30,419 bases of DNA, from NCBI GenBank assembly GCA_019247135.1, contig JAFAPL010000214.1, positions 1 to 30,419 on the forward strand, given 5' to 3'. Positions 1 to 6,649 of the stretch are shown one piece after another. Both the position numbers and the translations under genes were made by a program. The notes beneath the pieces were generated by a model that was given only the letters and a program-made list of their open reading frames with translations, did not search any database and was not told the origin of the DNA. Each line of letters starts with the position of its first letter. The stretch's first letter is position 1. This DNA comes from Chloroflexota bacterium. Its GTDB lineage: Bacteria; Chloroflexota; UBA6077; CF-72.

Positions 1-292
1 CTACGTAGTAGGCGCGCATCCACGGGCGCGGCTCATTGCCACCTCTGCTCCGGCCCAGCTCCGGCGCGGAACAGCAGCGCCATTTTCCGTGCGGCTCGTG
101 GACGGTGTCGTCGCGGGGCTGTGGGATCGCCGGCGACGTGGGCGCACGCTGACGGTCCGCGTCGACGCGTTCGGTCCGCTAGACGCCACGCGTCGCCGCG
201 CGCTCGAGCGAGAAGTCGAGCGCATCGGTGCATTCCTTGGGCTCGAAGCCAGCCTCCTGTTCGGGCAGGTCGAGCCACGCCACCATCTCTAG
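1..292 (+). CDS. Winged-helix DNA-binding (AlkZ/YcaQ-like) protein, C-terminal fragment
   Basis: This open frame enters from the left edge (frame starts at base 2) and stops at 290-292, so only about 96 C-terminal residues are visible. They contain the segment PFSVRLVDGVVAGLWDRRR followed by a beta strand and a Glu/Arg-rich helix ending in GAFLGLEA. That pattern matches the end of winged-helix DNA-binding proteins of the HTH_42 family, where a 'flvDGfvaGtW' strand closes the domain. The family includes the AlkZ/YcaQ glycosylases, which unhook DNA crosslinks and excise alkylated bases. The catalytic part lies outside the window, so enzymatic activity cannot be judged. Its stop overlaps the stop of the convergent minus-strand gene by 3 nt. 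Family confidence is moderate; function is inferred. Confidence 0.6.
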   Translation, partial: YVVGAHPRARLIATSAPAQLRRGTAAPFSVRLVDGVVAGLWDRRRRGRTLTVRVDAFGPLDATRRRALEREVERIGAFLGLEASLLFGQVEPRHHL

Positions 293-741
293 CCGGCTTC
301 GAGGCTGGTGATGCGGGCGCCTCGGGCGTCGAGCTCGAGTGTGACTCGGCAGGCCTCGGTCTGGAGGACCAGCGAATGCGAAGCCGGGCCGGCGGTCAGC
401 CGGACGTCTTCCAAGCGCTGGTCGCGCAGGGCCGCGAGCGCACGGTTCACGTCGCGTGCGGCGGCGGCTTGCGCTCGGCTGCGCGGCGTTCTGGCGTAGA
501 TGGTCGAGAGCGGTTGGCGTGCCGCCGGTCCGCCCGTCTGGAGGAGCAGCTCGAGCATGGTTTCGAGCGCGCCCACCAGGTCGGCTGGCACCGAGCCGTC
601 CTGCGCGGCGGCGGCGAGCCGTTCATAGCGCGACCGTGCCGTGGGGTCGCGCAGTGCCGCGGCGAAGGCGGCGGCCTCGGTCGACAGCGCTTCGCCTTCC
701 GCTTCCGACAGCGTCAAACCGTCAGCCGCGCTCGTGACCAA
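289..741 (-). CDS. Conserved-looking hypothetical protein coupled to cysH
   Basis: A 150-residue protein that I do not recognise. The start is TTG at 741, chosen because GAGG lies 6 nt upstream and no better start is in frame. It overlaps the end of cysH by 20 nt, so it is probably translated with it as the last gene of the sulfate-assimilation operon. The N-terminal half is Ala/Glu-rich and helical with no transmembrane segment or signal peptide. The C-terminal third alternates hydrophobic and charged residues (strands around SHSLVLQTEACRVTLELDARG). One Cys is visible and there is no metal or nucleotide motif. Its position suggests a role in sulfur or siroheme metabolism, but nothing in the sequence shows which. 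The frame is sound; the function is unknown. Confidence 0.7.
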   Translation of the reverse strand: MVTSAADGLTLSEAEGEALSTEAAAFAAALRDPTARSRYERLAAAAQDGSVPADLVGALETMLELLLQTGGPAARQPLSTIYARTPRSRAQAAAARDVNRALAALRDQRLEDVRLTAGPASHSLVLQTEACRVTLELDARGARITSLEAG

Positions 742-1519
742 CCAGCACCTCTATTTCGTGTTCGAACCCGCCCGTTTCGACGGCGCAGTGCATTCCGCAC
801 TCTTTCGGCCCGTCCTTCTCCCACCACCAGCGTCCCGACCTGGCGTTCGCGCCGGGCGCGACCGGCCGCGTGCAGGGCGCGCAGCCGATGCTGAGAAATC
901 CCTGGTCGTACAGAGGGTGAGAGGGGACGTCGTTGTCGCGGATGTAGTCCCAGACTTCCTCGTCGGTCCAATCCGCGAGCGGGTTGATCTTGACGATGCC
1001 GCCGTGGTCGTGATCGAGCTCGATCTTGCGGATGTTCGATCGCGTCGCCCATTGATCGCGACGAAGTCCCGTGACCCAGGCGTCGAGCCCATGCAGGACA
1101 CGCACCAGTGGCCGCACCTTGCGCACGTCGCAGCAGGTCAGCCGCAACGGCACCGACTGGTAAAAGAGGTTCACGCCGTAGCGTCGGACCAGCGCCTCTA
1201 GCTCGCGTCCATCTGGGAAGTAGGTTTCTATCTCGATCCCGTAGCGCTGACGCACACGATCGATCAGCTCGTACGTCTCTTGTGGGAGGCGTCCCGTATC
1301 GACAGTGAAGACGCGAACGTCGGGTCGAATTCGCCACGCCATGTCCAGAATGGCCATCCCATCGCTCTGAAAGCTCGTGCAGATAGCGATGCGCTCGCGT
1401 GCGAACGTATCGAGCGCCCAGGCAAGCACTTCCTGAGGCTCATGGTCGTCATACTCGACGGATAGCTCGCCGATTTCCCACTCGTCGAATGTGACACGTT
1501 CGGCTAATTCGACCGCCAT
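722..1519 (-). CDS. cysH: Phosphoadenylyl/adenylyl-sulfate reductase, iron-sulfur APS type
   Basis: A 265-residue cytoplasmic enzyme of assimilatory sulfate reduction. It reduces activated sulfate (APS) to sulfite with thioredoxin-type electrons. The PP-loop-like nucleotide site is at about residues 47-55 (CTSFQSDGM), followed by FTVDTGRLPQET. Cys pairs at 129-130 (LTCCDVRKV) and 213/216 (GCAPC) are the four ligands of the [4Fe-4S] cluster that marks the bacterial APS-using branch. The catalytic Cys is 241 in ECGMH near the C terminus. The ATG at 1519 shares one base with the TAA of the sulfite reductase gene (TAATG), a classic coupling arrangement. No ATP sulfurylase gene (sat or cysND) is in the window, so APS must be supplied from elsewhere. 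Confidence 0.95.
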   Translation of the reverse strand: MAVELAERVTFDEWEIGELSVEYDDHEPQEVLAWALDTFARERIAICTSFQSDGMAILDMAWRIRPDVRVFTVDTGRLPQETYELIDRVRQRYGIEIETYFPDGRELEALVRRYGVNLFYQSVPLRLTCCDVRKVRPLVRVLHGLDAWVTGLRRDQWATRSNIRKIELDHDHGGIVKINPLADWTDEEVWDYIRDNDVPSHPLYDQGFLSIGCAPCTRPVAPGANARSGRWWWEKDGPKECGMHCAVETGGFEHEIEVLVGHERG

Positions 1520-3180
1520 TACGCTGCACTCCCTGCTGCGACGGGCTCCGCGCCCGCGATATTGATGAGTTCCTGGTCTGTTTTGCGCTTGGCAAACGCC
1601 TGAAACGTCTCGCCGTCGGTTCGTTCGCCGAGGTATGCGCCGACGAGACGCTCGACGACCTCGGCGGCGTGCTCGGCGGGTACGCGGCGGAGGAGCGGCC
1701 GGCCGATCTCGGCGTCGGCGCCCAGTCCGCCTCTCAGATAGATCTCGTAGGCTTCCAGTTTTCCCGAGCCCTCGGCTGAGTCGCCGCGCGCGGTCGTGCC
1801 CTGGAGCCCGATGTCACTCACCCAGTGGTGGCCGCACGCGTGTGGACAGCCGTCAACCCCGATCTTCAGCCCCTGGAGCTGGTCGCCGAAGCGATCCTCG
1901 AGCCGCAGGACGATCTCTTCGAGCCTGGTCTTCGTTTCGGCGACCGCGTAATTGCACAACGGCTGGCCGGTGCAGCCGAGGCTGGTACCGCGAATAGCGT
2001 TCGCGTCCAGCGGGAAGCCGATCTTTCCGACCTCGTCGATGACGTGCTGGACACGCGCTTCGGGCACGTTGGCGATGATGAAGTTCTGCTGTCGCGCGAG
2101 CCGGACATCACCGCCGAAGGACTCGGCGAGATCGGCGATGGCGATCGTTTGCTCGCCGGTGACCTTGCCCAGGAACACGGGAAAGCCGATGTAGTGGAGC
2201 CCGGGCTGTTTCTGCGCGTGCACGCCGAGATGGTCGACCGCGCCGTGCGGATGCGGCGCGTTCTCAGGCTCGAGGGGTTCCAGCGGGCGACCAAGTTGTT
2301 TCTGGATCGCGTCGAGCACGCCCTCGGGGCCGTAGTCGTCGACGAAGAACTTCAAACGCGCCTTGGCGCGCGACAGGCGGTAGCGCAGGTCGGTCCGCCA
2401 CACGTCCAGGATCGCCTGCGCGACCTCGCGTGCGTTCTCTCTCGGGATAAACACGTTGAGGTCGCGCGCAAGGCGCGGCGTCGACGAGAGCCCGCCGCCA
2501 ACGCGCAGGGAAAAGCCGTCCCGGCCGGATTGACGCGTGCCGACGAACACGATGCAATTGATCTCGGGCGCGTTGCACTGCGCGGCGCACGTCGAGATCG
2601 TGATCTTGTGTTTACGGGGCAGGTCGAAGTAGTCGCGCTCGCTCAGGAAGAACTGCACGATCTCGTCGAGCTCTGGACGGCAGTCGAACAGCTCGTCGGC
2701 GTCCAGGCCAGCGACCGGACAGCCGGTCACGTTCCGGACCGCGTCGCCGCAGCCGCCAAGTGACGTGAGGCCGACATCCTTCAGAGCGGCCATGACCTCC
2801 GGGAACTGTTTGATCTGCAGCCAGTGCAGCTGGACGTTCTGGCGCGTGGAGAGCTCGGTGTAATTGCGTCCGAATTGCACCGACAGCTCGCCCAACCTGC
2901 GGTACTGGCGAGCCGTGAGGATCCCGCTCGGCGCCTTCACGCGGAGCATGAAGTAGCCAACTTTCGGCTTATCCTGATAGAGCCCGTACCACTGGAAGCG
3001 GACCATGTCCTCTTCTGAGATATCGAGGTAGTTGCGGTCGGCCAGCTCGGGGACCTCGTCCATGATGCCGAGTGGGAATTTGTCGAGCTTGAGGCGCTCG
3101 ACGTTGTTGCGCTTGCGTACGAGGTCCCAGTCGGGCGCCGCACGCGTCGCCGCGGGTTTAGGGGTGGGTGTTTCGACCAT
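1519..3180 (-). CDS. sir: Ferredoxin-type sulfite (or nitrite) reductase, siroheme [4Fe-4S] enzyme
   Basis: A 553-residue protein of the nitrite/sulfite reductase family, which carries out six-electron reductions on coupled siroheme and [4Fe-4S] centres. Two ferredoxin-like half-domains and two siroheme domains are recognisable. The cluster ligands are C403/C409 (GCTGQPLC) and C445/C449 (GCPHAC). The substrate-side arginine/lysine stretches STRQNVQLHW and PRKHKITIS are present. The CTG..C motif occurs in both NirA and SirA types, so sequence alone does not fix the substrate. Gene order (cysG, hemD, this gene, cysH) argues strongly for sulfite to sulfide. I chose ATG 3180 because GGAG lies 7 nt upstream and the longer open frame to 3492 is Arg/Pro-rich and overlaps hemD antisense-like. 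The gap from hemD is 14 nt. Confidence 0.9.
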   Translation of the reverse strand: MVETPTPKPAATRAAPDWDLVRKRNNVERLKLDKFPLGIMDEVPELADRNYLDISEEDMVRFQWYGLYQDKPKVGYFMLRVKAPSGILTARQYRRLGELSVQFGRNYTELSTRQNVQLHWLQIKQFPEVMAALKDVGLTSLGGCGDAVRNVTGCPVAGLDADELFDCRPELDEIVQFFLSERDYFDLPRKHKITISTCAAQCNAPEINCIVFVGTRQSGRDGFSLRVGGGLSSTPRLARDLNVFIPRENAREVAQAILDVWRTDLRYRLSRAKARLKFFVDDYGPEGVLDAIQKQLGRPLEPLEPENAPHPHGAVDHLGVHAQKQPGLHYIGFPVFLGKVTGEQTIAIADLAESFGGDVRLARQQNFIIANVPEARVQHVIDEVGKIGFPLDANAIRGTSLGCTGQPLCNYAVAETKTRLEEIVLRLEDRFGDQLQGLKIGVDGCPHACGHHWVSDIGLQGTTARGDSAEGSGKLEAYEIYLRGGLGADAEIGRPLLRRVPAEHAAEVVERLVGAYLGERTDGETFQAFAKRKTDQELINIAGAEPVAAGSAA

Positions 3181-3194
3181 GCTGCGCTCCAGGG

Positions 3195-4037
3195 TTAGTG
3201 CGTCGAAAGTCCGACGGGATCTGGGCCGGGGTGTACTACGGGTGCTGAGAAATGACGGGCGGCGGCGAGGACGAGTGAGCCCATGTGGCCGTGGTCGGCT
3301 GCGAACGCGGCGTGTGCCCCGTGACGCTCGAGCGCGGCGCGCGCGACGGGGCCCTGCGCGCCGATGGCCACGCCGTCCAGGTCGGGGCGGACGCCGTGCT
3401 CGGCGGCGATCGAGAAGAGGTTCTCGACCTGGGCCTGGCTGGTGACCAGGAGGGCGTCGACCCGCTTGTTCTCGAGCTGCTGCAGCAACCACAGCGCGGA
3501 ATCTGGATTGCTCGGTCGGTCCCAGACATACGGCGCGAGCTCGATGACCGTCGCGCCGCGCGCGCGCAGAGTTTGACTGAGCTCTGCATTCGGTGCGCCG
3601 TATAGCTGCACGGCGACCGTCCTGTCCTGGAGAGCTACGTGGGCGATCGCCGCGAGCAGCTCCGCCGTCGTGTGTGGTGGCGGCGCAGCGATGTCGATTC
3701 GAATCGATTCAGCACGCAGGACGCTCGCGGGTTTTGGGCCGCGAACGGCGACGACGGCGGCCGCCAGTCGCGCGCGCAGCGTGGGCTCGAGGCCAGCGTA
3801 GCGCGCAGCTTCGAAGATCGTGTGAGTACCGACGCCCGTAAGCAAGAGCCACAGCGCCACGTTCGAGCGGCAGACTTGCTGAACAGTCGCCTGCAGCTCG
3901 GGTGCGTCAGGCGTGTGCAGCTCGCGGAGCATCGGCGCGCTCAGCGGGACGCCGTTGTGGCGGCAGATCAGGTCAGCCATCTCCGTCGCACGGCGCGCTT
4001 CCAGAAAAGCGATGACGCGACCGCCGAGGTCAGCCAT
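3195..4037 (-). CDS. hemD: Uroporphyrinogen-III synthase
   Basis: A 280-residue protein. The enzyme closes hydroxymethylbilane into uroporphyrinogen III, the branch-point precursor of siroheme and heme. HemD sequences are poorly conserved. The assignment rests on the two-lobed pattern: an opening segment GGRVIAFLEARRATEMADLI with the R-x2-E-ML-like element, LLTGVGTHTIFEAA in lobe 1, and DALLVTSQAQVENLFSIAAEHG plus GVAIGAQGPVARAALERHGAH in lobe 2. That last stretch corresponds to the family's 'aiGp.Ta.al...G' signature. The ATG at 4037 overlaps the end of cysG by 8 nt; upstream residues in the open frame are basic read-through. Having hemD beside cysG in a sulfur operon supports dedicated siroheme supply. 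Confidence 0.85.
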   Translation of the reverse strand: MADLGGRVIAFLEARRATEMADLICRHNGVPLSAPMLRELHTPDAPELQATVQQVCRSNVALWLLLTGVGTHTIFEAARYAGLEPTLRARLAAAVVAVRGPKPASVLRAESIRIDIAAPPPHTTAELLAAIAHVALQDRTVAVQLYGAPNAELSQTLRARGATVIELAPYVWDRPSNPDSALWLLQQLENKRVDALLVTSQAQVENLFSIAAEHGVRPDLDGVAIGAQGPVARAALERHGAHAAFAADHGHMGSLVLAAARHFSAPVVHPGPDPVGLSTH

Positions 4038-5451
4038 ACACGGCCGCCTCGCGCGCCACTGGAGTTCGATCCGCAAGCTGGCTCGAAAGCGCCGCCGTCG
4101 GACCCACGACGAGTACGGCTGGTGCTGCGACAGCCTGCGTTCGGGCCTGCGCAGCGATGCCGTTCAGAGGGCCGGTCACGACGCGCTGACGGGGCGTGCT
4201 GGCCCATTCGATGAGGGCGGCCGGCTCGTTCGGCGCGCGCCCGTGGTCGATCAGCTCGTCGGCGATACGCTCGAGATTCGCCACCGCCATGAGAAACACC
4301 AGCGTGCCTTGCATGCGCGCCAGGCTCGCCCAATCGTGCTCGTCGGGTGAATGTCCGGTCGTGACCGTGACCGACGCGCTTACGCCGCGGTGCGTCACGG
4401 GAATGCCCGCGGCGGCCGGGGCAGCGAGGGCGGAGCTCACGCCGGGCACGATCTCGAATGGAATGCCGGCGCGCGCGAGCGCGAGCGCTTCTTCACCGCC
4501 TCGTCCGAACACGAACGGGTCGCCACCTTTGAGGCGAACGACTCGGCGTCCGTCACGCGCGAGTCGAAGCAGCAGCGAATGGATGTCTTGTTGGGATGCT
4601 CCGTGGCCACCTGGCGCCTTGCCGACAGGGATGCGCTCGGCGTTCGGCGCGGCGTAGTCGAGCACCGCGGGACTGACCAGGCGGTCGTACACGACGGCGT
4701 CGGCGGCCTGGAGTCGGCGGACCGCCCGCAGCGTGAGCAGCTCGGGGTCGCCCGGGCCGGCGCCGACCAGCGAGACGAGGCCGCGCGGCGCCTCGAACAG
4801 GGACTGTTCGAGCTTTCGCAGCAACGCTTCGACCGCGGAGTCGAGATCGCCGCGCTCGACCACCGGCTCGACGTCGTCGAGCGCCGCCTGCCATGCCGAC
4901 GGCTCGATCGCCGCGCGCGTGCTGCCCAGCGCCACGCGGGCGGTCGTGGCAACCTCGAGCAAGTCGCCCCAGCTGGCTGGCAACGCCCGCGCAAGATGCT
5001 CGCGTGCACGTCGGGCCATAGCGGGGCTGCGGCCGCTGGTCGAAATGGCGACGACCAGGTCACCGCGGCGGATCAGTGCCGGAGCAATGAAGTCGCAATT
5101 CGGGATATCGTCGACCGCGAGTACGGGGATACCTCGCTGGCGCGCGTCGGCCGCGACGCGAGCGTTGAGGGCTCGATCGTCGGTCGCACCGAAGGCCAGC
5201 GCGGCATCGTCCAGGTCGGTCGGGCGATACGGACGCGAGTGCCATACCAGGTTGCCCGCGGTGGCCTCATGCTGGATTGCGTCTGAGGCCTCGGGGGCGA
5301 TGACCACGAGTGGCCGGGGCTTGCCGAGCAGCAGGGCGCGCACCTTGGTGGTAGCAACGTGTCCGCCACCTACGACGACGACGCGTTTGCCGAGGAGGTC
5401 GAGAAAGGCTGGGAAATAGGGCGTGCCGCGGTCGGCGTCGGAGCGAGGCAT
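4030..5451 (-). CDS. cysG: Siroheme synthase (precorrin-2 dehydrogenase/ferrochelatase fused to uroporphyrinogen-III methyltransferase)
   Basis: A protein of about 473 residues that makes siroheme from uroporphyrinogen III. The N-terminal CysG(B)/Met8-like domain (about residues 1-205) has the NAD-binding strand RVVVVGGGHVATTKVRALL and the segment DFIAPALIRRGDLVVAISTSGRSPAMAR. The C-terminal SUMT domain (about 225-465) has VSLVGAGPGDPELLTLRA, VVYDRLVS, RLKGGDPFVFGRGGEE, VPGVSSALAAPAAAGIPVTHRG and TLVFLMA, which are the SAM and tetrapyrrole binding motifs. The fusion order matches the canonical protein. ATG 5451 fits the start of homology better than the GTG 33 nt upstream, which would lie inside the inverted repeat at 5463. 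It is the first gene of the sulfur operon and probably the regulated one. Confidence 0.95.
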   Translation of the reverse strand: MPRSDADRGTPYFPAFLDLLGKRVVVVGGGHVATTKVRALLLGKPRPLVVIAPEASDAIQHEATAGNLVWHSRPYRPTDLDDAALAFGATDDRALNARVAADARQRGIPVLAVDDIPNCDFIAPALIRRGDLVVAISTSGRSPAMARRAREHLARALPASWGDLLEVATTARVALGSTRAAIEPSAWQAALDDVEPVVERGDLDSAVEALLRKLEQSLFEAPRGLVSLVGAGPGDPELLTLRAVRRLQAADAVVYDRLVSPAVLDYAAPNAERIPVGKAPGGHGASQQDIHSLLLRLARDGRRVVRLKGGDPFVFGRGGEEALALARAGIPFEIVPGVSSALAAPAAAGIPVTHRGVSASVTVTTGHSPDEHDWASLARMQGTLVFLMAVANLERIADELIDHGRAPNEPAALIEWASTPRQRVVTGPLNGIAAQARTQAVAAPAVLVVGPTAALSSQLADRTPVAREAAVYG

Positions 5452-5462
5452 CGGTCGACATA

Positions 5463-5481
5463 GTCTACTGGTTGAGTAGAC
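5463..5481. promoter_or_regulatory. Perfect inverted repeat upstream of cysG, candidate operator
   Basis: GTCTACT and AGTAGAC form a perfect 7-bp dyad around the 5-bp centre GGTTG, ending 11 bp before the cysG ATG. On the minus strand TAGACT within the right-hand arm could serve as a -10 box, so a protein bound here would block transcription of the whole cysG-hemD-sir-cysH operon. The ACT-N5-AGT shape resembles sites of Rrf2-family (IscR/CymR-like) sulfur or iron-sulfur regulators. That family assignment is inference, and no regulator gene is in the window. Confidence 0.5.
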
Positions 5482-5570
5482 CAATCGAGAATAACCGATG
5501 CCCAGACGCGGGCGTCAACTTTTCCCGCCTGGCCTACGCAGCAACGGCTCACGCAGCCTAGACTGGAAGA

Positions 5571-5792
5571 GTGCCGAAGATCGATTGGTTCGACGACGAT
5601 CTTTACCAGCCACGTTGGGAGCCGCGCCGTCGGCCAGACCGACTCGCGCGGATCTGGACCAGTCCACTCGCTCGCGACCGGCGCGACGCGGTACCGCCTG
5701 TAAGTCCACCAGTTCCGCCCGAGACCATCGCGAGCACACGCCGCCCGCTCCACCTGATCTGGGGTCCGCCCCAGCCGCGCGCCCCAGACTAG
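5571..5792 (+). CDS. Small hypothetical protein, weakly supported
   Basis: A possible 73-residue protein with a GTG start at 5571. It opens with an acidic/aromatic stretch (DWFDDDLYQPRWEP), continues Arg-rich and ends Pro-rich. The purines GGAAGA abut the start too closely for a normal ribosome-binding site. TAGACT sits about 10 nt upstream, so a leaderless transcript is possible. No family is recognised. It lies divergent to cysG in an otherwise empty stretch of about 490 nt (5452-5940). The non-random composition supports it slightly. It could equally be non-coding. Confidence 0.35.
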   Translation: MPKIDWFDDDLYQPRWEPRRRPDRLARIWTSPLARDRRDAVPPVSPPVPPETIASTRRPLHLIWGPPQPRAPD

Positions 5793-5855
5793 TCGACCGG
5801 GCAGGCTCGAAACCCGCCGCGCGGTGGGTGTCGTCAGTCGCGACTGCCCGCAGAC

Positions 5856-5877
5856 TGACTCCCGGTGCTGGGAGTCA
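5856..5877. other. Perfect 8-bp stem-loop before a tiny membrane ORF
   Basis: TGACTCCC and GGGAGTCA pair perfectly around the 6-nt loop GGTGCT. Just upstream is a 12-bp perfect palindrome CAGTCGCGACTG (5835-5846). The 3' arm contains the GGGAG that would be the ribosome-binding site of the ORF at 5882, so on the plus strand the hairpin would mask it. There is no T-run after the stem, so it is not a typical intrinsic terminator. It could also be an ordinary transcription end for the ORF at 5571-5792. Confidence 0.5.
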
Positions 5878-5881
5878 ATCC

Positions 5882-5944
5882 GTGGACGTCTCGATGCTGT
5901 TGATGCTGGTCTTTCTGATCGTGGCGATTCTGGCGGTCCGCTAG
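5882..5944 (+). CDS. Candidate 20-residue single-pass membrane peptide
   Basis: A GTG start at 5882 is preceded by GGGAG at a good 7-nt spacing. The 20 codons give a short Asp-containing N terminus followed by an unbroken hydrophobic run (LLMLVFLIVAILAV) and a terminal Arg, the layout of bacterial small membrane peptides. Its stop shares the CTAG with the stop of the convergent FAD protein gene. Nothing else about the function can be seen. The frame is short enough to arise by chance, so the ribosome-binding site and the hydrophobicity are the only support. Confidence 0.35.
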   Translation: MDVSMLLMLVFLIVAILAVR

Positions 5945-6531
5945 ACCGACCGTACCGGCGCGGGCATCGCGTCGTGGTCGACATGCCGCCCGCCCTTGTT
6001 CGCGCTGATCAGATTGATGGCGACGCGCGCGCCGTCGCCCGCGGTGATGATCGTATGCACGCTGACGCCAGCCGCCGTACCCGCCGCCCAGATGCCCGGA
6101 GTGCTCGTCCGTCCCTCGCTGTCCACGTCCACGACCTCGCGGATGTGCGGCTCCGTACCCGGTCGAGTCGTTACGCCGGCGGTGCGCGCCAGCTCGGCGT
6201 TCGCGCCGATGGTGAGAATGACCTGCCTGGCGTCGAAGCTTCGGCCGTCCTCTGTCTGGAGGATGAACCCGCCGTTCCGCTGGGTCAACGCAGACACTTT
6301 GCCGTCCACGATTTCGGCGCCCGCCCGGGCGGCTTGCTGCTTACCGTTCTCGACGAGCTCAGGCCCGGAGACCCCTTCGGGAAACCCGAGATGATTGTTG
6401 ACCATGGCGCGGCGCGTCATGCCCTGATCGGCGTCGATCAACAACGTTTGCAACCCGGCGCGGGCCGTGAACGTGGCCGCGCTAGCGCCCGCCGGCCCAC
6501 CGCCGACGACCGCAACCTCGTACTCTGGCAT
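5941..6531 (-). CDS. Short FAD-dependent oxidoreductase, thioredoxin-reductase-like FAD domain only
   Basis: A 196-residue flavoprotein. It begins with the dinucleotide-binding strand (VAVVGGGPAGASAA, residues 5-18) and LLIDAD at the end of the second strand. It closes with the second FAD motif TPGIWAAGTAAGVSVHTIITAGDGARVA. Thioredoxin reductases are about 310 residues with an inserted NADPH domain and a CxxC pair; both are missing here, and the two FAD halves are joined directly. The protein therefore either takes electrons from a partner or uses another reductant. ATG 6531 is chosen because homology begins immediately there. It lies 118 nt downstream of the cupin gene on the same strand and may be a separate unit. 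Confidence 0.8.
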   Translation of the reverse strand: MPEYEVAVVGGGPAGASAATFTARAGLQTLLIDADQGMTRRAMVNNHLGFPEGVSGPELVENGKQQAARAGAEIVDGKVSALTQRNGGFILQTEDGRSFDARQVILTIGANAELARTAGVTTRPGTEPHIREVVDVDSEGRTSTPGIWAAGTAAGVSVHTIITAGDGARVAINLISANKGGRHVDHDAMPAPVRSV

Positions 6532-6596
6532 ACCTCTCGTAACAGCTTGCACCCGTGCCGCGATTCCTAAACCGAAGCGAGATGGCCAATGGAGCA

Positions 6597-6616
6597 CTGG
6601 GCTGAGACACGCCCAG
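6597..6616 (-). terminator. Hairpin downstream of the cupin gene, candidate terminator
   Basis: CTGGGC and GCCCAG pair around an 8-nt loop, with an outer GC/GC pair across one mismatch. It lies 34 nt beyond the stop of the cupin gene on the minus strand and before the FAD gene. No T-run follows, so termination would have to be non-canonical. Confidence 0.3.
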
Positions 6617-6649
6617 CGCAAAGTAACAGCAGCCCGAGCGCGAGTGCGG

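Noticed and set aside
121..894. Plus-strand open frame of 257 codons opposite cysH and its neighbour
   Set aside because: Arg-rich shadow crossing two genes on the minus strand.
3181..3492. N-terminal extension of the sulfite reductase frame
   Set aside because: It is Arg/Pro-rich, overlaps hemD completely, and the ATG at 3180 has a good ribosome-binding site and the start of homology.
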